A stretch of DNA of 62,146 nt, from assembly GCA_900548795.1 (NCBI GenBank), contig URLT01000001.1:1-62146 (forward strand), written 5' to 3'. A program made the position numbers and the translations under genes. Position 1 is the first letter of the stretch. Every line of letters begins with the position of its first letter. The notes beneath the pieces were generated by a model. That model saw only the letters and a program-made list of their open reading frames with translations, was not told the origin of the DNA and ran no database searches. Origin of the DNA: an uncultured Eubacteriales bacterium (lineage in GTDB: Bacteria; Bacillota; Clostridia; Oscillospirales; Oscillospiraceae). Positions 42,230-51,338 of the stretch are shown here, in pieces.

Positions 42230-43018
42230 GGAACCTCTGATTTAATCCGCCCTACCAAAGAGCTTCCGGATATGGTATAATAACCCCATCAAAGCAACGG
42301 TGGTGCAGGCAATGAAGCAAGAAACATTTACAGACATCGAGTACAGCTGCCGCAAGAAGAAAACGAAGCGGGAAGAGTTTCTGGAGATCATGGACGAAAT
42401 CATTCCTTGGTCGGGATGAAATGCCACATCGGCGTGGATGCAGGCAGTGGGCTTGTGCATACCATGACGGTCACGGTGGCAAATACACATGACATCACGC
42501 AGGCAGCCGCGTTGATTCGCGAAGACGATGAAGTGGTGTATGGGGATGCCGGGTATCTGGGAATCCAAAAGCGTTCCGAAATAACCAGCGATGCGCATTT
42601 ATCCAGCATAGATTACCGCATGAACCGCCGTCCCGGAAAGCTGCCTCATGTATCTGACAACGCAATTGACTGGGAACGGTATATTGAGAACCGCAAATCC
42701 TCGGTGCGCTGTAAAGTGGAACACGCATTTCGAATTATTAAGTGTCATTTTGGTTATAAAAAGACAGCATATCGCGGCTTGAAGAAAAACGAGAATCGGC
42801 TGTACGCGATGTTCGCCTGCGCCAACCTATACGTCCTTGCGATCGCCGGGCGAAAACTCTCCACGACCTGATATAGGGGCAGTCTGCCCTTTTTCGGGAA
42901 ATGGAGCAAAAAAGGAACGCTATGGTGGCTATTTTGCACCCAAATCGCCTTAACTAAGCCCAAAAGCGGCGAATACCCCGAATGGGGACAGAATTAAACC
43001 GATTTAATCAGAGGTTCC
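42230..43018. mobile_element. IS5-family insertion sequence, internally deleted (789 bp)
   Basis: Terminal inverted repeats GGAACCTCTGATTTAATC (left) and its inverse with one mismatch (right). Flanks are CTAG (42226-42229) and TTAA (43019-43022): both fit YTAR but are not identical, so the target duplication has changed or the ends come from different events. The element carries both ends of an IS5-type transposase but lacks the middle; an intact member is about 1.2 kb. Its ends match the MITEs at 588-747 and 61988-62146. Confidence 0.88.
42312..42871 (+). pseudogene. IS5-family transposase, internal deletion with frameshift
   Basis: The first frame starts at ATG 42312 and reads FTDIEYSCRKKKTKREEFLE then MDEIIPW, equivalent to the start of the E. 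coli IS5 transposase (FADSEFSSKRRQTRK ... MEQILPW), and stops at 42419. A second frame from about 42407 encodes GMKCHIGVDAGSGLVHTMTV through EHAFRIIKCHFGYKKTAYRG, the C-terminal catalytic half. The roughly 150 residues in between, including the first catalytic Asp region, are missing and the two halves are in different frames. It cannot make an active transposase. Confidence 0.9.
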
Positions 43019-43106
43019 TTAAATAAGCATGGTGTCAGTGAAAAATTTGTTGTTCCGTCCATCGGAAGATACGGCGCCGGTGGACTCCATTGGGAGATAT
43101 AATAAG

Positions 43107-43135
43107 AAAAAAGTAGGGCAATGCCCTACTTTTTT
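43107..43135. terminator. Terminator of the minus-strand ABC exporter operon
   Basis: AAAAAAGTAGGGC, AAT loop, GCCCTACTTTTTT: perfect and bidirectional, 55 bases past the permease stop. Confidence 0.88.
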
Positions 43136-43190
43136 GTCTTCAAAGAGATAAAGCTCTATGCAATATTATTATACAACATCAGGCGTTTTG

Positions 43191-43922
43191 CTACTGCCTA
43201 CGCATCTGTCGGTAGAACAGCAGCACGGCGAGCAGCGAAATGCCGACGCCGTAGCCGAGCACCCACCACAGATGCCCGAGCAGCGCGGGAAGGTCACCCG
43301 CCAGCGCCGCCTGTTCGAGCTTGACGGCGTGCACGAAGGGGAGCGCGTAGGCGATCCTGCGGAACGTGCCGCCGACCAGCTCGAGGTCGAACCAGATGCC
43401 TGAGAGCCACGCCGAGAGGTTGGTCAGCAGCGCGCCGCAGACGCCGCCGACCTGCTTGACGTTGAATACGCTGCCGCAGAGCAACCCGAGCGCGATATAG
43501 ACGAGGGAGGTCGGCAGGATGAACAGCAGGGCATAGAGCATCCCGATGCGCGGCTGCATCCCGAGCGGAAGCGCCGCAAGATAACACGCCGCGTCCTGCG
43601 CCAGCGCAAGCGGGAAGATGGGCAGGGCATAGCCGAGCACAAAATCCGCGGCGGTCAGCGGCGTGGTGTAAAGCCGCTGCAGCAGCGCCGTCTCGCGGTC
43701 GCGGGCAATGAGCGTCGCGGAAAACAGGGTCAGGAAGGACAGCCCGAAGACCGTCAGCCCGGGGACGAGCCGGTCAAGCTCGAACAGGGCAACGGGAATA
43801 TTGGACTGGATCGCCGAGAGCAAAAGCAGCAGCGCCAGCGGAAAGCCCAGACCGAAGAGCAGCGCCAGCGGGTCGCGCAGGATCTCCTTCGCCGTGCGCG
43901 CGGAAAACCCCCATAGTCTCAT
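43191..43922 (-). CDS. ABC-2 type transporter permease
   Basis: 243 residues with about six membrane helices; ABC-2 permease fold (LLFGLGFPLALLLLLSAI, PGLTVFGLSFLTLFSATLIA, ETALLQRLYTTPLTAADFVL). The LYTTP...ADF segment is typical of exporters related to drug and polyketide efflux. The start ATG 43922 overlaps the ATPase stop by 4 bases; a long in-frame extension antisense to the ATPase gene is not credible. It acts with the ATPase and is probably controlled by the TetR gene at the head of the operon. Confidence 0.92.
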   Translation of the reverse strand: MRLWGFSARTAKEILRDPLALLFGLGFPLALLLLLSAIQSNIPVALFELDRLVPGLTVFGLSFLTLFSATLIARDRETALLQRLYTTPLTAADFVLGYALPIFPLALAQDAACYLAALPLGMQPRIGMLYALLFILPTSLVYIALGLLCGSVFNVKQVGGVCGALLTNLSAWLSGIWFDLELVGGTFRRIAYALPFVHAVKLEQAALAGDLPALLGHLWWVLGYGVGISLLAVLLFYRQMRRQ

Positions 43923-44647
43923 TGCTTCACCTCCCCCGCAAGCCGGATGAACGCGTCCTCGAATCGCTCCGAGCCGGTCAGCCGCTTCAGCTCCTCGGCT
44001 GTGCCGAGGCCGGACAGGCGGCCGTGCTTCAGGATGCCGATGCGGTCGGAAAGCGCCTCGGCTTCCTCCATGTAGTGTGTCGTCAGGATCACCGTGACCC
44101 GCCCCTTGAGGGAGCGGATGACGCCCCAAAGCTCGCTGCGCGCGATCACGTCCAGCCCCAGCGTCGGCTCGTCGAGAAACAGGATCTTCGGCTCGCCAAT
44201 GAGCGCCATGGCAATGCTCAAGCGTCGCTGCCAGCCGCCGGAGAGCGTTCCGGCTCTGCGCCGCAGCACCGGTGTCAGCCCCAGCGCCTCGGCCAGCTCG
44301 GCCGTCCTTTGGCGTCGCTGCGCGCTCGAAAGACCGTGCGCGCAGCCCATGAGCTCCAAATTCTCCGCCGCGTTCAGCTTCGGCGCGACCGCCGTCTCCT
44401 GCGGCGATACGCCGATGAGCCGCTTTCCGGCCGACGGCTCGGAGGAGACACTGTGCCCGAACAGGCGAGCGTCGCCCGAGGTCGGCCGCGTCAGGCAGGT
44501 GAGCAGCTTGAGCGTCGTGGTCTTTCCCGCGCCGTTCACGCCCAAAAGAGAGAACAGCTCGCCCTCGTGCACGCTAAGCGTCAGGTGGTCGACTGCCGTG
44601 ACCTCGCCGTATCGCTTGGTCAGATCGATCGCTTCAATGGCCTGCAT
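43919..44647 (-). CDS. ABC exporter ATP-binding protein
   Basis: 242 residues. Walker A GVNGAGKTTT, signature LSGGWQRRLSIAMALIGEP (a W where Q is usual in the fourth position is tolerated), Walker B ILFLDEPTLGLD, H-loop TTHYMEEAE. CcmA/DrrA-like. Start placed at ATG 44647 (MQAIEAIDLTKRYG), about 9 bases after AGGAGG; ATG 44653 is only 3 bases from it. It overlaps the end of the tetR gene by 14 bases, so the three genes form one transcript. Confidence 0.94.
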   Translation of the reverse strand: MQAIEAIDLTKRYGEVTAVDHLTLSVHEGELFSLLGVNGAGKTTTLKLLTCLTRPTSGDARLFGHSVSSEPSAGKRLIGVSPQETAVAPKLNAAENLELMGCAHGLSSAQRRQRTAELAEALGLTPVLRRRAGTLSGGWQRRLSIAMALIGEPKILFLDEPTLGLDVIARSELWGVIRSLKGRVTVILTTHYMEEAEALSDRIGILKHGRLSGLGTAEELKRLTGSERFEDAFIRLAGEVKQ

Positions 44648-45209
44648 ATGCATTCTCCTCCTCATAGCGCCGCTTCAGCCCGAGATAAAAGTCCGAGAGC
44701 ATCCGGCTGACCTGTTCGTCCGGCCAATCCAGATAGGACGTGGCCAGCATCGTGGCGATGCCGTGGACGCACACCCACATTTCAAGGTGAAAGCGCCGCG
44801 CCTCGTCCTCGGAAATGCCGAGATTTTTTTGCAGGATCGTCAGCAGGGGACGGATGTCCTCCTGCGGCTCCGGGCGCTCGTTTGACCGGTCGCGCATGAA
44901 CAGCAGCCGGAACAGCTCCGGCTCTTCCCGCGCGAAGCGGGTGTAGGCCATGCCGCTGGCCTTAAAGGGCGGAAATTCGCCGCTTGTCATGGCTTCGTCA
45001 ATGCGGCGCTGATAGATCGCACAGGCGGCGTCGCGCACTGCGCGCTGCACCTCGTCCATGCTCTCAAAAAGGCCGAAGATCGGCTTGGACGATGAGCCGA
45101 GCGCCTTGGCAAGACCGCGCGCCGTGACGGCGGCGCTCCCGCGCGTGCGCGTCAGCTCCAGTGCTGCGGCGATCATGTCCTCGCGAGTGAAGCGATTTTT
45201 TCGGGGCAT
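44634..45209 (-). CDS. TetR/AcrR-family regulator
   Basis: 191 residues. N-terminal HTH (REDMIAAALELTRTRGSAAV then ARGLAKALGSSSKPIF), C-terminal ligand domain of the TetR_C_33-like sort with YLDWPDEQVSRMLSDFYLGL. First gene of the operon with the ABC exporter. GGGAGG site before ATG 45209. A near-palindrome ACGTTGCGCTACGT (45254-45267) lies 45 bases upstream by the promoter and is a candidate operator. The usual logic is that an exported toxic ligand releases repression. Confidence 0.93.
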   Translation of the reverse strand: MPRKNRFTREDMIAAALELTRTRGSAAVTARGLAKALGSSSKPIFGLFESMDEVQRAVRDAACAIYQRRIDEAMTSGEFPPFKASGMAYTRFAREEPELFRLLFMRDRSNERPEPQEDIRPLLTILQKNLGISEDEARRFHLEMWVCVHGIATMLATSYLDWPDEQVSRMLSDFYLGLKRRYEEENAYAGH

Positions 45210-45253
45210 ATGGCATTCCTCCCGTTGTGTATGTCTCGATCATAGCACAACTG

Positions 45254-45267
45254 ACGTTGCGCTACGT
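45254..45267 (-). promoter_or_regulatory. Candidate TetR operator
   Basis: ACGTTGCGCTACGT is a near-perfect palindrome upstream of the TetR gene. On the minus strand a TATGAT box follows at about 45237-45242. The -35 element is not obvious. From 45270 to 45415 I see nothing else recognisable. Confidence 0.35.
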
Positions 45268-45471
45268 TTGTTGCTTTATTTTATCCGACGGCGGGACGAT
45301 TGTCAAGCCCATAGACGAAAAAATGCCAAAAAGGGGAGCCGCCGGCGGGCGGCCCTTGAAGCTGCCCGGTTCAACAAAAGCCTCCGCAGCTCAGGCAAAG
45401 ACGATTCTTCCGTAGTCTCGCTCGTATGAGCGGGATTTTTGGCTTGTTTTTCCCGAAATTACAAAAAAAGA

Positions 45472-45524
45472 TTGCAATTTACAGAAAAAGATAGTATACT
45501 TGTTATGAAGTGGAGCGAAGTGGA
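45472..45524 (+). promoter_or_regulatory. mraZ operon promoter and candidate MraZ boxes
   Basis: TTGCAA (45472-45477), 17-base spacer, TATACT (45495-45500). GAAGTGGA occurs twice with 10-base spacing (45507-45514 and 45517-45524), right at the expected transcription start. MraZ proteins bind short direct repeats of this kind in front of their own operon, so autoregulation is likely. A small stem with five T (45416-45440) lies upstream and insulates the operon. Confidence 0.7.
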
Positions 45525-45557
45525 AGCTTTTAGAGCAAAATGGAAGGAGCTGAGGAG

Positions 45558-45974
45558 ATGTTCGGCCAATATCGTCATGCGCTCGACCCCAAGGGGCGGC
45601 TGTTCGTCCCGGCGAAGCTGCGCGAGGAATTGGGCAGCGCCTTCTATGTTGCCAAGGCGCCCGACGCCTGCCTGACGGTCTATCCCGAGGCGGAATGGCA
45701 ACGGGTGCTCGACCACTGCAACGCGCTTCCGGCGTCGAAGGCGCGCAGTATGCGCGTGTTTTTCGCCAACGTTGTGAAGTGCGAGCCGGATAAGCAGGGG
45801 CGCTTTCTCCTGCCGGAGTCCTTCCGCGCCTATGCCGGGATCACGCAGGAGGCGGTCTTCCTCGGACAGGCCGGGCGCGCGGAGATCTGGTCGGCGGAGC
45901 GCTATGAGGCGGAGGAGCAGAAGTATCTGACGCCCGAAGCGCTGGCTGCCGTGATGGAGGAGCTGGGCTTTTGA
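45558..45974 (+). CDS. mraZ: Transcriptional regulator MraZ
   Basis: 138 residues, two AbrB-like SpoVT halves: FGQYRHALDPKGRLFVPAKLRE and ANVVKCEPDKQGRFLLPESFR, each with the D/P-x-K/Q-GR core. First gene of the dcw cluster. ATG 45558 is preceded by GGAAGGAGCTGAGGAG; ATG 45540 upstream overlaps this site. The stop overlaps the start of rsmH (TGATG). Direct repeats at the promoter are candidate binding sites. Confidence 0.95.
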   Translation: MFGQYRHALDPKGRLFVPAKLREELGSAFYVAKAPDACLTVYPEAEWQRVLDHCNALPASKARSMRVFFANVVKCEPDKQGRFLLPESFRAYAGITQEAVFLGQAGRAEIWSAERYEAEEQKYLTPEALAAVMEELGF

Positions 45975-46909
45975 TGGAATTCCAACATAAATCCGTCCTG
46001 CTGGACGAGTGCATCGAGGCGCTGAGCATCCGGCCGGACGGGGTCTACCTCGACGGTACCCTCGGCGGCGCCGGACATTCCTATGAGATCTGCCGCCGCC
46101 TGACGACCGGACGCCTGATCGGCGTCGATCGCGACGCGGTCGCGCTGCGCGCGGCGCAGGAGCGGCTGAAGCCCTTTGCAGACCGCGTGACGACCGTGCA
46201 CAGCAATTTTTGCCGGATCAACGAGATTTTGGACGGCTTGGGTCTGGACGGCGTGGACGGGATGCTCTTTGACCTCGGCGTCTCCTCGCCCCAGCTTGAC
46301 GACGCGTCGCGCGGCTTTTCTTACATGGCCGATGCGCCGCTGGATATGCGGATGAATCGCGACGAGACGCTCACGGCGGCCGTCGTGGTCAACGAATGGC
46401 CGCAGGAGGAGCTGCGCCGCATCCTCTATGAATACGGCGAGGAGCGCTATGCGCCGCAGATCGCCGCGGCGCTTGTCCGCCGTCGGCAGCAGCGCCCGAT
46501 CGAAACCACGCTCGAGCTGGTCGACGTGATTCGCTCGGCCATGCCGCCGCAGGCTCTGCGCGAAAAGCAGCACCCTGCAAAGCGAAGCTTTCAGGCCATT
46601 CGCATCGCCGTCAACGACGAGCTGAATTCCGTCAGCCGGCTGATGCACGATGCCGTCGATCGCCTGAACCCCGGCGGGCGGCTGGCTGTTATCACCTTTC
46701 ATTCGCTGGAGGATCGCATCGTGAAAAACGCGATGCAGGCGGCTGCCCGAGGCTGCACGTGCCCGCCGGAATTTCCGGTCTGCATCTGCGGGAAAAAGCC
46801 GAAGGTGCGCGTGCTCACGCGCAAGCCCATCGTCTCCGGCGCACGGGAGCTGGAGGAAAACCCCCGCGCCCGCAGCGCAAAGCTGCGCGTGGCGGAAAAA
46901 CTCCGATAA
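45974..46909 (+). CDS. rsmH: 16S rRNA (cytosine(1402)-N(4))-methyltransferase
   Basis: 311 residues. SAM-dependent methylation of C1402 in the ribosomal P site. Motifs: HKSVLLDECIEALSIRPDG, the SAM-binding DGTLGGAGHSYEI, FDLGVSSPQLDDASRGFSY, and the C-terminal FHSLEDRIVK. Normal size; conserved second place in the dcw cluster, translationally coupled to mraZ. Confidence 0.97.
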   Translation: MEFQHKSVLLDECIEALSIRPDGVYLDGTLGGAGHSYEICRRLTTGRLIGVDRDAVALRAAQERLKPFADRVTTVHSNFCRINEILDGLGLDGVDGMLFDLGVSSPQLDDASRGFSYMADAPLDMRMNRDETLTAAVVVNEWPQEELRRILYEYGEERYAPQIAAALVRRRQQRPIETTLELVDVIRSAMPPQALREKQHPAKRSFQAIRIAVNDELNSVSRLMHDAVDRLNPGGRLAVITFHSLEDRIVKNAMQAAARGCTCPPEFPVCICGKKPKVRVLTRKPIVSGARELEENPRARSAKLRVAEKLR

Positions 46910-46930
46910 AATACGGAAGGAGGACGCGAG

Positions 46931-47443
46931 ATGAACCCCTATCGCAGTGAAGGCAGCTCCGCCGTGGATCTTTATGCCGCGCGGAAGCGTTCGCCGCGTC
47001 CTCCTGCGAAAAAGCCGGAGCGTCTGCCGGACGTTCCGGCGAGGGAGAAGCCCGCGCAGAGAAAACGCGCGGCCGTCTCGCCCGTTGCGGCGCTGGGTGC
47101 CGCTGCGGCGCTGTTTCTGCTGTTTTTGGTCGTGTTCAGCTACGTCCGGCTGTATGAGCTGCAAAGCCGGGTCGGCGAGCTGAAGCAGGATATCTCCGAG
47201 CTGAGCGACACAAACGACGCGCTTCGCGCGCAGTATGAGGCCGGCATCGATCTGCAGCAGGTCGAGCGGCGCGCGCGTGAGCTGGGCCTGCACGAGGCCA
47301 GCCCGCTGCAAAAGGTCTATGTCGAGGTCGCGCCCGCGGACACTGCGGAGGTCTATGCGCAGCCGACGGAGCGCAATGCGTTCGAGCGCATTTACGATGC
47401 GTTTCGCTTCCTGTTCGCCGATCTGAAGGCATATTTTTCCTGA
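46931..47443 (+). CDS. ftsL: FtsL-like cell division protein (septum formation initiator type)
   Basis: 170 residues; basic, proline-rich cytoplasmic tail (1-49), one membrane helix (about 50-72), then a heptad-rich segment (YVRLYELQSRVGELKQDISE) typical of FtsL/DivIC coiled coils. Sequence identity within this family is low, so position between rsmH and the septal PBP is the main support. It would join FtsQ/DivIB in the division complex. GGAGG before ATG 46931. Confidence 0.82.
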   Translation: MNPYRSEGSSAVDLYAARKRSPRPPAKKPERLPDVPAREKPAQRKRAAVSPVAALGAAAALFLLFLVVFSYVRLYELQSRVGELKQDISELSDTNDALRAQYEAGIDLQQVERRARELGLHEASPLQKVYVEVAPADTAEVYAQPTERNAFERIYDAFRFLFADLKAYFS

Positions 47444-47525
47444 GAGGACACATATAGTTCATGGGCGGCACTTTTCGGACTGCCGCCCGATTTTATCGCT
47501 TGCGTGAGGAGGCGAGGTCGGCAAA

Positions 47526-49877
47526 ATGAAGCGCAAAGAGCTGAACAAACGGCCGCCCAAGCCGGTCAAACGGCAGCGCAGCGTCTCGGACACCTCGGTT
47601 CGGCGCTCGATTCTGGCGGCTATGGCGCTGCTGGGTGTGGCGGCGTTTTTGGTGCTGACGGGACGGCTCGTCAGGCTGATGCTGGTCGAGCACGACTATT
47701 ACGAGGCCAAGGCCATCAGCAACCAGACGCGCAGCACCCGCGTGACGGCCTCGCGCGGCGCGGTCTATGACCGGAATATGGAGCTGCTGGCCGCGTCATC
47801 CTCGGTCGAAACGGTGTTCCTTGACCCTCTGCAGCTCAAGCAGGAGCACGTTGACCTTGATTTTCTGGCGGAGAAGCTGGCACCGATCCTGGACGTCAGC
47901 GAGTCGTTTATCAAGGAGCAGGCCGCCGACACCCAAATGCGCTACAAGGTGCTCAAGCGGCGGCAGGGGCTGGAGGTCTGCAATCAGGTTCGCGCATTTT
48001 TGAACGAGAACAACATCAAGGGCGTCCATCTGGAGCAGGACTCCCTGCGCTATTACCCAAACGGAAGCGTCGCCGGTCAGCTTCTGGGCTTCACGAACGC
48101 CGACAACGTTGGCGCGGAGGGGCTGGAGGCATACTACAACAAGACGCTTCAGGGCACGGCGGGCGCCGTGATCACCACGCGCGGCAACAACGAGACCGAG
48201 ATGCTCTATTCCTTTGAAAAATACTACCGCGCCACCGACGGCAGCAGCCTCGAGCTGACGCTCGATCTGACCGTGCAGCGGGCGCTGGAAAAGCGGATGC
48301 AGGACGCGATCGACGCCTACGACGTGCAAAACGGCGCGTTCGGCATCGTGATGAACTGCCAGACCGGCGAGATCGTCGCCATGGCGACGCTGGGGGGCTA
48401 TGATCCGAACCGCTATCTGACCGTCGCGGACGAACAAAGCGCCGCCGAGCTGGAGGCCATGCACGAGGCGGCCGTGCAGCTCCCCGAGGGCAGCGCCGCG
48501 CGCGAGGAGGCGCTCGCGGCCTATCAGGATGCGCTGGCCGAGGCGCGGCTGAGCCAGTGGCGCAACCGGTGCGTCAGCGACGGCTATGAGCCCGGCTCGA
48601 CCTTCAAGATCATCACGCTGGCCTCCGCGCTCGACAGCGGCGCGGTCACGCTCGACGATCACTTTTACTGCGCCGGACACGAGAAATTCGAGGGGCGCTC
48701 TCAGGTGCTCAACTGCTGGCGCGCCGCCGGACACGGCTCGGAGACGACCGCCGAGGCGCTGCAAAATTCCTGTAATCTGGCTTTTGCGAAAATTGGCTTG
48801 AAAATGGGCGGGGAAACGTTTTATAATTACTGCGACGCCTTCGGGCTGATGGAGACGACCGGCGTCGATCTTCCGGGCGAGGCATCGGGCGTGTTCCACA
48901 CGCGCGAGCATCTGGCAGACACCGCGCAGTACGGCACGAGCTACCTCATCAGCACCTCCTTCGGCCAGACCGTTAAGGTCACGCCGATGCAGCTCGTGCG
49001 GGCGGTCTCGGCGGTCGTGAACGGCGGCTATCTGCTCAAGCCCTACATCGTCTCGCAGGTGCTCGACGCCGATGGGAACGTGATAAGCCGCAACGAGCGC
49101 ACCGTCGTGCGTCAGGTCATCTCCGAGAGCACGTCGCAAACGATGTGCGGGCTGCTGGAATCCGTCGTGACCGACGGAACGGCCTCCAATGGCCGGGTCG
49201 CGGGCTACCGCGTCGGCGGCAAGACCGGAACGGCCGAGAAGATCGACGTCCGCGACGAAAACGGACAGGGCACGCGCGACAAGATCGTCTCCTTTGTCGG
49301 CATCGCGCCGATCGACGAGCCGCAGTACGTTGTGCTGATCGCGCTTGACACGCCGGGGAACTCCGGACAGGTGATCTCCGGCGGCGTGATGGCCGCGCCG
49401 ACCGTCGCGGCGGTGCTTGAGGACATTTTGCCCTATCTCGGCGTGGAGCCGGTTTATGACGGAGACGAGCTGGCGCGCGTGAACGTGGCCATGCCCGACG
49501 TGCGCGGGAAAACGCCGTCCGAGGCGCGGCAGCTTCTGAGGGACGCCGGGCTGGAATGCCGCGTGATCGGCGACGGTGCGGCCGTCGTGAGCCAAAGCCC
49601 CGCGCCGGGCAAGGAGGTTCCGGGCGGCTCGACCGTCCTGCTCTATACGGACGACTCCATGCCGACGGGCGAGGTCACCGTGCCCGAGCTGCGCGGCATG
49701 ACGATCGAGCAGGCGACGCAGTGCCTGAACGAGCTGGGGCTGTACCTGCAGATCCGGGGCAGCGACCGGAAGGTGGGCAATGTGACGGCCACCTCACAGG
49801 AGCTGGAGCCGGGCACGCGGGTGCCGCGCGGCACGACCGTTACCGTTGTGTTCACTGACACAGAAAATGTAGATTAG
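47526..49877 (+). CDS. Septal class B penicillin-binding protein with PASTA domains (PbpB/SpoVD/FtsI type)
   Basis: 783 residues. Membrane anchor about 29-50, dimerisation domain, then the transpeptidase with SxxK (STFK, S358-K361), SxN (SCN, 415-417) and KTGT (566-569). Two PASTA domains close the protein (about 656-710 and 715-780; PDVRGKTPSEARQLLRDAGL and PELRGMTIEQATQCLNELGL). It cross-links septal peptidoglycan. Whether it is the vegetative or sporulation (SpoVD) enzyme cannot be told from the sequence; only one is present here. GAGGAGGCGAGG site upstream of ATG 47526. Confidence 0.95.
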   Translation: MKRKELNKRPPKPVKRQRSVSDTSVRRSILAAMALLGVAAFLVLTGRLVRLMLVEHDYYEAKAISNQTRSTRVTASRGAVYDRNMELLAASSSVETVFLDPLQLKQEHVDLDFLAEKLAPILDVSESFIKEQAADTQMRYKVLKRRQGLEVCNQVRAFLNENNIKGVHLEQDSLRYYPNGSVAGQLLGFTNADNVGAEGLEAYYNKTLQGTAGAVITTRGNNETEMLYSFEKYYRATDGSSLELTLDLTVQRALEKRMQDAIDAYDVQNGAFGIVMNCQTGEIVAMATLGGYDPNRYLTVADEQSAAELEAMHEAAVQLPEGSAAREEALAAYQDALAEARLSQWRNRCVSDGYEPGSTFKIITLASALDSGAVTLDDHFYCAGHEKFEGRSQVLNCWRAAGHGSETTAEALQNSCNLAFAKIGLKMGGETFYNYCDAFGLMETTGVDLPGEASGVFHTREHLADTAQYGTSYLISTSFGQTVKVTPMQLVRAVSAVVNGGYLLKPYIVSQVLDADGNVISRNERTVVRQVISESTSQTMCGLLESVVTDGTASNGRVAGYRVGGKTGTAEKIDVRDENGQGTRDKIVSFVGIAPIDEPQYVVLIALDTPGNSGQVISGGVMAAPTVAAVLEDILPYLGVEPVYDGDELARVNVAMPDVRGKTPSEARQLLRDAGLECRVIGDGAAVVSQSPAPGKEVPGGSTVLLYTDDSMPTGEVTVPELRGMTIEQATQCLNELGLYLQIRGSDRKVGNVTATSQELEPGTRVPRGTTVTVVFTDTENVD

Positions 49878-49889
49878 GAGACAAAAGCT

Positions 49890-51338
49890 ATGCTGCTGAG
49901 AGAATTGCTTGCGGGCGTGGATGTGGTTGCGATCCATGCGCCGCTGGATATGGAAATTCCCGCCGTCTGTCATTCCTCGCGGGATGTGACGCCCGGCGCG
50001 ATGTTCGTCGCGATCGCGGGCTATGAGACCGACGGCCACCGCTATATTCCCGATGCGGTCGAGGCCGGGGCGGGTGTCGTCGTCTGCGAATGGAAGCAGC
50101 CGAAGGACGCGCCGTGGATCCAGGTGCGCGACAGCCGCCGCGCCTTGGCGCGCCTCGGCGCGAACTGGTACGGCCGCCCGGCTGAGAGTATGAAGATCGT
50201 CGGTGTGACCGGCACGAACGGGAAAACCTCGATCACCTATCTGCTCAAGTCCGTTTTGGAGCGGGCGGTGCAGGCTAAGGTCGGGCTGATCGGCACGATC
50301 TGCAACATGGTCGGAGACGAGCGCCTCGAGACCGAGCGCACGACGCCCGAAAGCTTTGAGCTGCAGGGGCTGCTGGCGCGGATGCGTGACGCGGGCTGCA
50401 CCCACGTCGTGATGGAGTGCTCGTCGCACGCGCTGTTCCTGCACCGCGTCGATGAGATCCCGTTTGCCGTCGGCGCCTTCACGAATCTGACAGAGGATCA
50501 CCTCGATTTTCATAAGACCATGGAGGAATACGGCAAGGCCAAGGCCGCGCTGTTCCGTCTCTGCTCGGAGGGCGTGTTCAATCTGGACGATCCGAGCGCG
50601 AAAACGATGATGGCCTCGGCGACCTGCCGCTGCTTCACCGTCGGCTGCTGCGAGCAGGCCGAGCTGCGCGCGGAGAACATCCGTCTGGCGGCCGACCACG
50701 TTGAGCTGGACGCGGTCGAGGGAGCGCATCGGGCGCATCTGCGCGTGGGCATTCCCGGCCGCTTCACCGTCAGCAACAGCCTTGTGACGCTGGGCATCGC
50801 CCGCAAGCTGGGCATCGGACTGGACGAGGCCGTGCGCGCGCTTGCTCAGGCCAAGGGCGTCAAGGGACGCATCGAGGTCGTGCCCGCGCCGGGGAAGGAC
50901 TACACCGTTCTGATCGACTATGCTCACACGCCGGACGGTTTGGAAAATCTGCTCCGCTCGGTGCGGGATTTCTGCAAGGGACGCATCGTGCTGGTGTTCG
51001 GCTGCGGCGGCGACCGTGACCGCGAAAAACGGCCGAAAATGGGCGCCATTGCGGTCAAATATGCCGATTTTGTGATCGTTACCTCGGATAATCCGCGCAC
51101 GGAGGAACCAAACGAGATCATTCGCGAGATCCTCGCCGGGACGGAAAACACCGAAACACCCGTTTTGGTGGAGGAAAACCGCCGCAAAGCGATCCGCTTG
51201 GCCTTGCAACATGGGCAAAAAGATGATATGATAATACTCGCCGGAAAGGGACACGAGACCTATCAGATTTTGGGCACGGAGAAAACCCATCTGGACGAAC
51301 GCGAGGAGGTTGCCGCGGCACTATGCGAAACGGAATGA
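49890..51338 (+). CDS. murE: UDP-MurNAc-tripeptide ligase (meso-diaminopimelate adding)
   Basis: 482 residues. ATP motif GVTGTNGKTS; the substrate-selecting DNPR (400-403, TSDNPRTEEPNEI) marks meso-diaminopimelate as the third residue, consistent with Clostridia. AHTPDGLENLL and GCGGDRDREKRPKMG are other Mur-ligase signatures. AGGAGA precedes ATG 49890, 12 bases after the PBP stop. Overlaps murF by 16 bases. Confidence 0.97.
   Translation: MLLRELLAGVDVVAIHAPLDMEIPAVCHSSRDVTPGAMFVAIAGYETDGHRYIPDAVEAGAGVVVCEWKQPKDAPWIQVRDSRRALARLGANWYGRPAESMKIVGVTGTNGKTSITYLLKSVLERAVQAKVGLIGTICNMVGDERLETERTTPESFELQGLLARMRDAGCTHVVMECSSHALFLHRVDEIPFAVGAFTNLTEDHLDFHKTMEEYGKAKAALFRLCSEGVFNLDDPSAKTMMASATCRCFTVGCCEQAELRAENIRLAADHVELDAVEGAHRAHLRVGIPGRFTVSNSLVTLGIARKLGIGLDEAVRALAQAKGVKGRIEVVPAPGKDYTVLIDYAHTPDGLENLLRSVRDFCKGRIVLVFGCGGDRDREKRPKMGAIAVKYADFVIVTSDNPRTEEPNEIIREILAGTENTETPVLVEENRRKAIRLALQHGQKDDMIILAGKGHETYQILGTEKTHLDEREEVAAALCETE

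Noticed and set aside
42230..43018. Functional insertion sequence
   Set aside because: The transposase lacks its middle and is frameshifted; it can only move if a transposase is supplied from elsewhere.
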